Positions 41,888 to 49,499 of a stretch of DNA of 63,370 nt are shown here, piece after piece (positions within the stretch are counted from its first letter, which is position 1; every line of letters begins with the position of its first letter). The notes under the pieces were generated by a model that made no database searches, had not been told where the DNA came from, and saw only the letters and a program-made list of their open reading frames with translations. Origin of the DNA: Fibrobacter succinogenes (GTDB lineage Bacteria > Fibrobacterota > Fibrobacteria > Fibrobacterales > Fibrobacteraceae); contig CACYRP010000015.1 of the NCBI GenBank assembly GCA_902776765.1, forward strand, positions 1-63,370, read 5' to 3'. The position numbers and the translations under genes are program-made.

Positions 41888-43814
41888 ACGAAAGAACGCC
41901 GCTTCGCGGCTACAGACGAAAGACGACAACTATGCAAGGCGAGTGACGCGCCCAACGCAGTTGGGCATGGTGGAGCCGAATAGTTGTGATAAGAGCGAAG
42001 CGATTGTCCAAAGACGAGAATGTGTCATCCTGAGCGAAGTCGAAGGATTGTATAAGCGATTCCTCTCGTCTCTCGTCTGGATTCTCTCGTTTTTTATTTT
42101 CTCAGCTTGCGATTTTCATGGCCCGTGGGAATATTATCCCGAAGAACGTGAAGTTTACACGGGTATCTACACTTACGGCTTTATAGTCGCAAATGAAAGA
42201 CCGGAGGTTTGCTTCTCGAAAGTCTATGAACTCGATGAAACTTCCGCAGAAAACTTTGCATTTTACAAAAACGCCAAGGTCACAATGAAAGGTCGCTTTG
42301 GAGGTGAATTTGGTAAAGGTGAAAATGAAATAATTAGTCTTAAGTCTTCCCATGATAATCCAAGATGCTTTTTTCCATCGTCGTATTTGATGGTTTCTAA
42401 ATGCATTCCCGGAATTGGGCTTTCGTGCAAACCTGATTATACGGGCGTCGCTGGCGAAACGTACACGCTCGAAGCAACATTTGAATGGGATAGCGCGGGC
42501 CATAATGTAGAATCGACGTATAGAGCTAAAGCGACTATTCCAAACCCTGTGAAAGTCAAGGGGTTCAATATCCCCAAGCAAGATGGAAGTTTTGAATGGG
42601 TGGAGTATAGCGATGACAAAGTTGTAGAAATGGATTTCTTGGAATACCCGATGGATATGGAATTTGTGAGGGCGGCGTTAGACTATGACCATTCTGTCCG
42701 TGGCGTTTTATCCATAATGAATTACGGTTCCAAAAACGGTGAGGCTACGAACACGACTGTCAATAAAATGTTTGAAGGCCTTACTTCTGAAGATGAAGAT
42801 GGCTACCGCGGCATTGCAATGCACGATCCTTTGGAAACGCAGCAGAATCTCGGGTATGCCGCAAACTATATAATTGGTGGTATCAAAAATTTGGATACTC
42901 TTCACCTGACGAATATGATGCTGCCTGTGGGACAATTTTCTGTAGATCTTTATTCGACGGATGAAGCCTATATTGATTATGTGAATAAGGTAAAACAGTC
43001 TGTTTCTGATTCACGTGTTGTTCCTGAATCTAATATCGAAAATGGAATGGGCGTGTTTACAGGAATGGCGCGTACAACAGTGTTTATGAAAGTGAACTCT
43101 GAAAAATGGGTGAGCATGGAACGCATTGCGAATAGACATTGTAAAAATGAAGATGGCGATAATTCAAAAGGTTGGGACTCAAAAGGATGTAGACTTTATT
43201 TGGATGCTTATTGTGCTGGACGTGGCCCCTCTAGCGACTTGGAATCGGCTAACGAAAATGCATACAGCTATTATGACGGCAGCAACTCGAATTATCGGGA
43301 TGAAGAAGTATGTTATCCGTCTTTTGTAAAGGCGGCGATGATGCAAGCAAACGAAGACGGATGGGAAGTAAAAAAATGGAGCAAGTATCTGCCCGATACC
43401 ATTACTGCCGAGGAAAAGGCAAAGGCTTATGCCGATGGATTAAAACGATATTGCGTGGCTAGTAATTTTAAAAACAACGATATCGCGAATTGTACGAATC
43501 TAAAGACAATGTGCAATGATAGTTTGTCTAAAAATGAATGTAATTCATATTTGTGGTTGTGGTGTTCTGACCGTAATTGGAATTACAAAAAGTATCCGCA
43601 ATGTGGCCCTGCCATGGTAAGCCGCTATGTTGTAGATGACTTAAAATCGACTATATGGGAAAAAGAAGTCAAAAAATGGTGTGAAGACCCCTGCAATGAA
43701 GAATATGCTGTTTGCAAAGATCTAGGCTTCAAGCATGAAGGTGATAAAGAATGTTTGCAGTCGATAGATATTGAAATTTATCAAACAGGAGTTGATGGTC
43801 ATATTGTATTTTAA
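41871..43814 (+). CDS. DUF4249-like lipoprotein, partner of the TonB receptor
   Basis: 647-residue frame from the ATG at 41871, which overlaps the receptor stop by 17 nt. A lipoprotein signal peptide (LYKRFLSSLVWILSFFIFSAC) lies only at residues 60-80. The first 59 codons are made of the repeat element at 41885-42050. The functional start may therefore be the TTG at 42048, giving a normal 21-residue signal peptide and a 588-residue precursor. The mature protein is Cys-rich toward its C-terminus. Its opening (YTGIYTYGFIVANERPEVCFSKV) and its place after a receptor fit DUF4249-type proteins, which accompany such receptors in Bacteroidetes; this family call is tentative. Confidence 0.65.
   Translation: MNTIFRRKNAASRLQTKDDNYARRVTRPTQLGMVEPNSCDKSEAIVQRRECVILSEVEGLYKRFLSSLVWILSFFIFSACDFHGPWEYYPEEREVYTGIYTYGFIVANERPEVCFSKVYELDETSAENFAFYKNAKVTMKGRFGGEFGKGENEIISLKSSHDNPRCFFPSSYLMVSKCIPGIGLSCKPDYTGVAGETYTLEATFEWDSAGHNVESTYRAKATIPNPVKVKGFNIPKQDGSFEWVEYSDDKVVEMDFLEYPMDMEFVRAALDYDHSVRGVLSIMNYGSKNGEATNTTVNKMFEGLTSEDEDGYRGIAMHDPLETQQNLGYAANYIIGGIKNLDTLHLTNMMLPVGQFSVDLYSTDEAYIDYVNKVKQSVSDSRVVPESNIENGMGVFTGMARTTVFMKVNSEKWVSMERIANRHCKNEDGDNSKGWDSKGCRLYLDAYCAGRGPSSDLESANENAYSYYDGSNSNYRDEEVCYPSFVKAAMMQANEDGWEVKKWSKYLPDTITAEEKAKAYADGLKRYCVASNFKNNDIANCTNLKTMCNDSLSKNECNSYLWLWCSDRNWNYKKYPQCGPAMVSRYVVDDLKSTIWEKEVKKWCEDPCNEEYAVCKDLGFKHEGDKECLQSIDIEIYQTGVDGHIVF
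41885..42050 (+). repeat. composite repeat insertion: AGACGAAAGA element, long hairpin, CATCCTGAGCGAAGTCGAAG element
   Basis: Three parts: the AGACGAAAGA-flanked hairpin (41885-41926, stem GCCGC/GCGGC); a 60-nt structure closed by CAACTAT/ATAGTTG (41927-41986) containing GCCCAAC/GTTGGGC; and GTCATCCTGAGCGAAGTCGA (from 42024). It is read through in frame as the N-terminus of the lipoprotein. Confidence 0.65.
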
Positions 43815-43853
43815 AAAGGTTTGTTTGAAAGAAAATTAAATTTTCAATTTTGT

Positions 43854-43886
43854 GGTGACAAATTTTAATAGCTTAGGTGTTACATA
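43854..43886 (+). promoter_or_regulatory. ECF-type promoter/operator element, copy 3
   Basis: GGTGACA (43854-43860), 15-nt spacer, GGTGTTACATA (43876-43886), preceded by the same AT-rich TTTCAATTTTGT type of sequence as copy 2. The ATG of the DUF3450 gene follows by 7 nt. Confidence 0.75.
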
Positions 43887-43893
43887 GGTGAAT

Positions 43894-44724
43894 ATGAAAA
43901 AGAAACTTGTTATTATTTTGATGTCAGCCTTTTTGGCGGTGAATGCTTTTGCGGATTACGAGTCCGAAATTCGCGACTTGAAGATGCAAAAGGAAAAGCT
44001 GAATTCCGAGATTCAAACGCTGAATGCTAAAATTTCAGCGACGGATTCGATGCTCCGTGCCGACGTTTCGCGCCATAAGGTGCTTGAACAGCGCTATAAG
44101 GCGGATTCGGAACGCCGTCGTGCCGAAATCGATACTTTGAATTCGAAAATACGCAAGGCCGCAGCAAGTCTCCAGCAAGAGCGCAACAAGCAGGCTCGTG
44201 CAAAAAATCGCAGTGAAAATGTGTCGGCTAAGCGTCGCGCCTTGCGTTTGGAACTTGCAAAAATCAGCAAAAAGCTGGAATCGCAAATTGCTCAGACTCT
44301 CCCGTGGGAACGCGAAAGCAGGCTGGATCGCGCCAAGTCGCTCACCCGCGAAATCGAAAGCGGCAACGCCTCCGAAGAAGAAGCTTTTTCTCGCCTCAAG
44401 TCCTTGCTGAATGAAGAAATCAAGTTCGGTGACGAAGTTGCGATTGTCAATAGCCCGCTCACGCGCAAAGATGGCGAAATCGTGAATGCTTCGATTCTTC
44501 GCATTGGTAACCAGTGGATGGTTTATGTCGATGAAAACGGTTCTGTTTACGGTCGTTTGGAACGCAAAATCGAAAACGGTAATGTTGTGTACGAATGGAA
44601 TGAAAACTTGAATCTGGAGGAACGCGCTGCAGTAAAGCTTGCGATTGACGTGAAGCAGGCGAAAAAGCCGCCTCAGATTGTGAACCTGCCGGTAAGCCTT
44701 TCTGTTGTGGGAGGGAATAAGTAA
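43894..44724 (+). CDS. DUF3450-family periplasmic coiled-coil protein
   Basis: 276-residue exported protein: signal peptide (about 1-21, VNAFA/DY), a long coiled coil (about 25-135, rich in E/K/L) and a globular C-terminal part. Fits DUF3450, whose genes precede TtpC-ExbB2-ExbD2-TonB2 operons in Vibrio and Shewanella. The start at 43894 is preferred to a GTG two codons earlier. The stop overlaps the next start as TAATG. Probable structural component of the TonB2-type machine. Confidence 0.8.
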   Translation: MKKKLVIILMSAFLAVNAFADYESEIRDLKMQKEKLNSEIQTLNAKISATDSMLRADVSRHKVLEQRYKADSERRRAEIDTLNSKIRKAAASLQQERNKQARAKNRSENVSAKRRALRLELAKISKKLESQIAQTLPWERESRLDRAKSLTREIESGNASEEEAFSRLKSLLNEEIKFGDEVAIVNSPLTRKDGEIVNASILRIGNQWMVYVDENGSVYGRLERKIENGNVVYEWNENLNLEERAAVKLAIDVKQAKKPPQIVNLPVSLSVVGGNK

Positions 44725-46262
44725 TGAGATTTTTGCAATCAACAGCTGTCATTCTGATGCTCGCCTCTACCGCCTTTGCATGGCCGTGGTCGAGCGATAA
44801 GAAAAATGCTGAAGACGAAGCCCGCATCAAGGATTCCTTGTTGCAAGTCGAAGTGCGCAACTTGCAGCGCGAAGTTGAAACGCTCACCCGCATCCGTATG
44901 CAAAAAGCGGATTCCCTCGAAAAACTCGATGCCAAGCATTGGAGCAATCGCTATGCGGAATCGCAGTTGACGGAAGAACACCAAAACGAAACGCGTGAAC
45001 TCGATGGCCGCTATTCTAAACTTTCGACGGATCTTGGCCGCATCACTGAAGAAGCGATGTCGAGCAAGAGCGTTACCGAAGAAGCCGAAGAAAAATCCAA
45101 GAGCGAAGAAATTGCTTTTGATGCGCTGAATACGCAAATTAAACTTTCAATTGAAAAAACGCTTGGCGATGTCGCTGGTGATTATCCGGTCGGAATGAAT
45201 GCGCGCCTTTTGCGCCTGAAACAGGCAAATATTGAAGCCGACAAGAAAACGCCGAATACAATTGCAGCGGTGCAAGGATTCATGGACGATTTGCTGAAAC
45301 GCCACGAAGTTACTTACACGCAATTCTACGGCAATGAAGTTTCGCAAGTGGGGTCTCGCTCGGATGTGAATGTGAATCGTTTGCGCTTGGGAACGGTATT
45401 CTTGGGCGAAATCGCAAATGACAATGGCGAAGTGCAAGCATTGATGCGTTCGGGTGCTTTGCAAGGAAAGATCTTCGAATGGAATGCAAAACTCCCGACT
45501 GAAATTTCGCAGAATGTCAAGCAGGCGGTGACGCAGGCGGGCTCTGCTCCGGCGGCAAATGGCGTTGTTTCGATTCCCCTGGATGTGCTGCAGAATAAGG
45601 CTATCAAGAATTCGATTTCCGATGTCAAGGAACTGACTTGGACCGAACAATTCAAGGCGTTCTTCAAAAAAGGTGGCATCGTGATGTACCCGCTTATGTT
45701 TGTTGCAATCATCGCCTTGCTTTTGTTCCTTGAACGTTTTGTGATGCTTTCTTATCGTGGCAGAATCGGTCGCCGATTCTCTAAGCAAATGAATGAACTT
45801 GTCGTAGAAAAGAAGTTCGAAGATGCTGCTAATCTTTGCCTTCAAAAAGAAACGAGCCTTTCGAGAGTGCTGTTTGCTGTGCTCAACAAGGCTAAGGATT
45901 CGCGCGAAAATGCAGAACGCTCTTTGAACGAGGCGCTTCTCCGTGAACAGCCGAAACTCGAACGCCGCATGGGCTTGTTAGCCGCCATGGGGACGATCGC
46001 TCCGTTGCTTGGTTTGTTGGGTACGGTGACGGGTATTATCACGCTCTTTACCGTGATTACCGAAGTCGGAACGAATGATACTCGCGTGCTTGCTGGCGGT
46101 ATTTCCGAAGCGCTTGTCACGACGGAAATGGGCCTTGTCATTGCAATCCCTGTGATGATTTTGCACGGCCTCTTGAGTGAAAAAATCGAGAAGATCACTA
46201 GCGAACTCTATGTACAAAGTACCTGGCTTTTGAATCAAGTCTTCGGGAAGGAAAGTAAGTAA
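44724..46262 (+). CDS. TtpC-like MotA/TolQ/ExbB proton-channel protein with periplasmic coiled coil
   Basis: 512-residue protein: signal peptide, a periplasmic coiled-coil domain of about 300 residues (related in style to DUF3450), then a TolQ/ExbB channel domain (about 320-505). The channel domain has membrane helices at GGIVMYPLMFVAIIALLLF and the conserved TIAPLLGLLGTVTGIITLF and SEALVTTEMGLVIAIP segments. This long form corresponds to TtpC, which together with a second ExbB forms the TonB2 system in Vibrio. Directly coupled to DUF3450 (TAATG). Confidence 0.85.
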   Translation: MRFLQSTAVILMLASTAFAWPWSSDKKNAEDEARIKDSLLQVEVRNLQREVETLTRIRMQKADSLEKLDAKHWSNRYAESQLTEEHQNETRELDGRYSKLSTDLGRITEEAMSSKSVTEEAEEKSKSEEIAFDALNTQIKLSIEKTLGDVAGDYPVGMNARLLRLKQANIEADKKTPNTIAAVQGFMDDLLKRHEVTYTQFYGNEVSQVGSRSDVNVNRLRLGTVFLGEIANDNGEVQALMRSGALQGKIFEWNAKLPTEISQNVKQAVTQAGSAPAANGVVSIPLDVLQNKAIKNSISDVKELTWTEQFKAFFKKGGIVMYPLMFVAIIALLLFLERFVMLSYRGRIGRRFSKQMNELVVEKKFEDAANLCLQKETSLSRVLFAVLNKAKDSRENAERSLNEALLREQPKLERRMGLLAAMGTIAPLLGLLGTVTGIITLFTVITEVGTNDTRVLAGGISEALVTTEMGLVIAIPVMILHGLLSEKIEKITSELYVQSTWLLNQVFGKESK

Positions 46263-46267
46263 AATAC

Positions 46268-46299
46268 GTCATTGCGAGCCATAGGCGAAGCAATCTTAT
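46268..46299 (+). repeat. GTCATTGCGAGC...GAAGCAATC repeat at a gene junction
   Basis: Imperfect palindrome GTCATTGCGAG-N9-GAAGCAATC between the TtpC-like stop (46262) and exbB. Same type as 47056. Confidence 0.65.
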
Positions 46300-46310
46300 C
46301 TGAATGATTT

Positions 46311-47051
46311 ATGACTGATTTTCATTACATATTCATAGAATCCTTGCGGAACACTTACGAAGCGGGTGGGGTGGTGATGCTCCCCATTCTCTTGGCGGGT
46401 GTCGTTGGGTTCTACTTCCTTTTTGCGAGCTGGTTACGCATCGGTGGCGATTTTTTTAGACAAGATATTGCCAAAGTTGTAAAGCGATTGCAAAAAGATT
46501 TGTCCGGGAAAGTTTCTGCGTTTGGAAATGTTTCTGGCAGCGAATCTTCTGAACAACGCGAAACGATTGCGCTAACGAGATTGCGCAAACGCGGTGGATT
46601 CCTTTCACGAGAACTTTCGTATGCGCTAGAAATTGCGCAAAAGGATTTGCAAAGTTTTCGCGACTACATGCAAGTCCGTATGATGAAAAGCGTGCGCTAC
46701 ATGGAACAAGGGAACCACATTGTTGCAGTGATGGCTACGGCAGCTCCGCTGTTGGGCTTGCTTGGAACGGTGACGGGAATGGTTTCGACTTTTGAAGTGA
46801 TTACGCTATACGGTAACCAGAATCCCGTGCTGATGGCGGATGGAATTTCGGAAGCGCTGATTTCGACGCAGAGTGGGCTTTTGATTGCGTTCCCGCTCAC
46901 GCTTTTGAAGCAGCGCTTGGACGAACGCATCGAAATTTTGACACATGAAATGGAACTTGGCGCCACTGTGATTGATAATTATTTTGTGTCTAAAGGTGAA
47001 ACGGAGAAAATTAGCACGTCATTGCAAACTGAAGGCTGCGACTTAACGTAG
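46311..47051 (+). CDS. exbB: ExbB proton-channel subunit
   Basis: 246-residue ExbB/TolQ-family membrane protein with three hydrophobic segments (VVMLPILLAGVVGFYFLF; ATAAPLLGLLGTVTGMVSTF; ISTQSGLLIAFPLTLL). Partner of ExbD in converting proton-motive force to TonB movement. The last 13 residues (ISTSLQTEGCDLT) are encoded by a degenerate copy of the GTCATTGC repeat (47018-47044), so the natural C-terminus was probably extended by repeat insertion. Confidence 0.9.
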   Translation: MTDFHYIFIESLRNTYEAGGVVMLPILLAGVVGFYFLFASWLRIGGDFFRQDIAKVVKRLQKDLSGKVSAFGNVSGSESSEQRETIALTRLRKRGGFLSRELSYALEIAQKDLQSFRDYMQVRMMKSVRYMEQGNHIVAVMATAAPLLGLLGTVTGMVSTFEVITLYGNQNPVLMADGISEALISTQSGLLIAFPLTLLKQRLDERIEILTHEMELGATVIDNYFVSKGETEKISTSLQTEGCDLT

Positions 47052-47055
47052 CTAC

Positions 47056-47084
47056 GTCATTGCGAGCGTAGCGAAGCAATCTAA
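47056..47084 (+). repeat. GTCATTGCGAGCGTAGCGAAGCAATC repeat at a gene junction
   Basis: Imperfect palindrome GTCATTGCGAG ... CGAAGCAATC between exbB and exbD. A decayed copy precedes it at 47018-47044. Confidence 0.65.
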
Positions 47085-47093
47085 GGAATTTTT

Positions 47094-47498
47094 ATGGACT
47101 TTAATTTACCGAGAAGAAAACAGAAAGATATGGGCATCGAGATGGGCCCGCTCATGGACATCGTGTTCATCCTCCTCATCTTTTTTGTGGTGACGTCGTC
47201 ATTCACTCGCGAAACGGGTGTGGATGTGACGAAACCGCAGGCGCAATCGGCAAGCCAACTTGAAAAGGAAAACTTGCTCATCGCCATCACTCGCGAAGGA
47301 ACGATTCACATGAACGAACGTCAGGTGGATTTGGCGAGCTTGCAAGACATCTTGAAGCAATCGCTCGCGAAAGCGCCCGACCGCGAAGCCGTCGTGATTG
47401 CCGACAAAGAAGCTGAAACCGGCGTGCTCGTTCAAGTGATTGACATGTGCAATCTAGCGGGGGTAAAGAAAGTTTCCATCGCCGCCCAAGCCGAGTAA
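47094..47498 (+). CDS. exbD: ExbD/TolR-family protein
   Basis: 134-residue protein with one N-terminal membrane helix (about 20-38) containing the conserved PLMDIVFILLIFFVV, whose Asp carries protons, and a periplasmic domain (about 45-130) ending VSIAAQ. Typical ExbD length. It completes the channel with ExbB. Confidence 0.92.
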   Translation: MDFNLPRRKQKDMGIEMGPLMDIVFILLIFFVVTSSFTRETGVDVTKPQAQSASQLEKENLLIAITREGTIHMNERQVDLASLQDILKQSLAKAPDREAVVIADKEAETGVLVQVIDMCNLAGVKKVSIAAQAE

Positions 47499-47537
47499 AC
47501 GTGATTGATGTGGAACGGGCTTTCAAAAAGTAATTGC

Positions 47538-47573
47538 GTCATTCTGAGGCCCGTAGGGACGAAGAATCCAGTT
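47538..47573 (+). repeat. GTCATTCTGAGGCCCGTAGG-type repeat at a gene junction
   Basis: Imperfect palindrome GTCATTCTGAG ... GAAGAATCC between exbD (stop 47498) and tonB. Confidence 0.6.
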
Positions 47574-47595
47574 AAGTCTTGTATTTGAGTGAATA

Positions 47596-48243
47596 ATGCA
47601 AAAGTTTATAAAAAAGTTTTTAAAGCGTTTTACGATTCTCCTTGCGGCAATACTCGCAAGCGTGATTCTCGTTTTTTCCGTGACGATGGCGAACTTGTTC
47701 TTGAACGGCAAAGTCTTTCACGAACGCAAGTTCGTCAAGACCGAAGTCTCCGTGAAGAAAATCGAAGAAGTCGAAAAGAAAGTCGAGAAAAAGCACACGG
47801 CTCGCAAACCGAACCGTCAAAAGTCGAATTCGCGTTCGCCCAAAGCGGGCCCGCGTTTTGCGATGAACCTTGGCGTTGCTTCGGGAACCGCAGGTGCTAC
47901 GATTAGCGATGAACTTGTGGCCGATTTCCGTGGCGGTGCGATGTCTACCGGAAAGGGCGATGTCGATAAAAAGCCGGAAAGCCGCTCTATTGCAAATTTC
48001 CAGGTGCCGCCGCAAATTCGTGACCGTGAAATTGATGCGATGCTACGCCTGAGCTTTTGCGTTGACGTTGGTGGCCGCGCTTACGATATCAAGGTGATTG
48101 AAGAATCTCCGGTGGGTTCGGGACTTGCGCAAGCAGGGAAGGATGCTATCGCTCGTATGACGTTTGCCCCCGCCGAAAAAGACGGCAAGGCGGTTGCCTT
48201 CTGCGGCATGGAACAACCCTTCGAAGTGAAATTTAGAGACTAA
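47596..48243 (+). CDS. tonB: energy transducer TonB
   Basis: 215-residue protein with an N-terminal anchor (about 13-35), a charged Lys/Glu-rich periplasmic linker (EVSVKKIEEVEKKVEKK) in place of the usual proline-rich spacer, and a C-terminal domain (about 140-213). That domain has LRLSFCVDVGGRAYDIKVIEESPVGSGL and the AIARMTFAPA segment typical of TonB. Two Cys in the C-terminal domain (FCVDV, FCGME) could pair. It transmits energy to the outer-membrane receptor encoded upstream. Confidence 0.85.
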   Translation: MQKFIKKFLKRFTILLAAILASVILVFSVTMANLFLNGKVFHERKFVKTEVSVKKIEEVEKKVEKKHTARKPNRQKSNSRSPKAGPRFAMNLGVASGTAGATISDELVADFRGGAMSTGKGDVDKKPESRSIANFQVPPQIRDREIDAMLRLSFCVDVGGRAYDIKVIEESPVGSGLAQAGKDAIARMTFAPAEKDGKAVAFCGMEQPFEVKFRD

Positions 48244-48245
48244 TT

Positions 48246-48292
48246 TAGACGAAAGAACGCTCGCAAGCGAGCTACAGACGAGAGACGAAAGA
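48246..48292 (+). repeat. AGACGAAAGA-flanked hairpin repeat
   Basis: TAGACGAAAGAACGCTCGCA then AGCGAGC and the second flank AGACGAAAGA; stem GCTCGC/GCGAGC. Same family as 41885 and 62976, with compensating stem changes. Confidence 0.7.
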
Positions 48293-48373
48293 TGTTGAGA
48301 TTAGTTGTGAAAAAATGGTTTGTTGCATTTTTGAGGTTGCAACTTTCGGTTGCTTTGAGGTATGAGTATTGCG

Positions 48374-48403
48374 CCATCCTGAGCAAAGTCGGGAATCCAG
48401 TGA
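48374..48403 (+). repeat. CCATCCTGAGCAAAGTCGGG-type repeat at a gene junction
   Basis: CCATCCTGAGC ... GGGAATCC just before the TPR gene. In-frame translation of it gives a spurious MRHPEQSRESS extension of that gene. Confidence 0.6.
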
Positions 48404-48416
48404 GGTTTTTATAAAT

Positions 48417-49478
48417 ATGTTGGCTGAATTAATGAATTTATTTACGGCAAGGTTCCGTCTCGGCGTTGTCATCTTTTTACTTGCTTCCGTTTCTTTCGCG
48501 GCGCAGTCCTCCTTTGACTTGATGGAACGTGCGAACGCTCTCTATCGCGACGGAAAGTTCAAGCAGGCGATTATGCTGTACCATAAAGCGCAAAACCGCG
48601 GTGCCGATCCGGTTGCCGTGAGTTTCAATGTCGCGAACAGCTATTATCAAATGGGAAAATTTCCGGAAGCCGCCGCTGCTTACCGCAAGGCCGTAGATTT
48701 TTCTGAAGGTAATTTTGCTCCTGCACTGTTCAATATGGCGAGTGTCTATTTCCGCCTCAAGCAATATCCTGAATGCATAGGCGTTTACCACCGTGCGCTC
48801 AAACTTGACCCCGATAACATTTCCGGCTGGCTTTACCTCGGTGAAGCCTACACCAAAACCGGTGACAAAGTCGGCGCCCTCCGTGCTATCGAAAATGCTT
48901 ATGGTCTCGACAAAAATGACATTAGCATAGTTTATCAGCTCTCCGAGGCAAACATAGCTTTGAACGATTTTGACCGAGCCGTCACCGTGATCCGCGAAGG
49001 CTATACGCTCCATCCCGAAGAAACGGATTTCTTAGTTTATCTTGGTGATGTTTACCGCCTGAACAAGAATTTTGAAGAAAGTGCGAACGCTTACCGCGAA
49101 ACGCTCAGCATCAAAAACGACGACGTACAGATTATGTATAAGCTAGCTGATGTCCTCGCCGAAGACAAAAAGCCCTACATCGCCATGGAAATCTTGAATA
49201 ACATTCTGCAAATCAAACCCGATTTCTCCGATGCCGCCATCTTCATGGGCAACCTCGCGTACGATGCCAAATTCTATGACCGCGCCGAATATGCCTACGA
49301 ACTTGCTGCTAAAAACGGGAATGCCGAAGCCGTCTTTGGTTTCAAAAATATGGCGTACGATGCCCACGCACAAAAGCGCACCGAAGAATCCGTGCGCCTC
49401 CTGAATGTCGCTTTAAAATATTTCCCTGACGATGCGACCCTCGCTGCGGACCTGCTTGAAATTCAGTCCGGAAAGTAA
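48417..49478 (+). CDS. exported TPR-repeat protein of the TonB2-type operon
   Basis: 353-residue protein with an N-terminal hydrophobic export signal (FRLGVVIFLLASVSFAA) followed by about eight to nine tetratricopeptide repeats to the end. A TPR gene closes TonB2 operons in Vibrio (TtpC, ExbB2, ExbD2, TonB2, TPR), where it assists the transducer; the same order here supports that role. The start at 48417 is chosen; a TTG start at 48369 would translate the upstream repeat. Confidence 0.82.
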   Translation: MLAELMNLFTARFRLGVVIFLLASVSFAAQSSFDLMERANALYRDGKFKQAIMLYHKAQNRGADPVAVSFNVANSYYQMGKFPEAAAAYRKAVDFSEGNFAPALFNMASVYFRLKQYPECIGVYHRALKLDPDNISGWLYLGEAYTKTGDKVGALRAIENAYGLDKNDISIVYQLSEANIALNDFDRAVTVIREGYTLHPEETDFLVYLGDVYRLNKNFEESANAYRETLSIKNDDVQIMYKLADVLAEDKKPYIAMEILNNILQIKPDFSDAAIFMGNLAYDAKFYDRAEYAYELAAKNGNAEAVFGFKNMAYDAHAQKRTEESVRLLNVALKYFPDDATLAADLLEIQSGK

Positions 49479-49499
49479 AATTTGCACATTGTGCAATGT

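Noticed and set aside
48369..48416. N-terminal extension MRHPEQSRESS of the TPR protein
   Set aside because: It is a translation of the CATCCTGAGC-type repeat and would need a TTG start; the ATG at 48417 gives a normal export signal.
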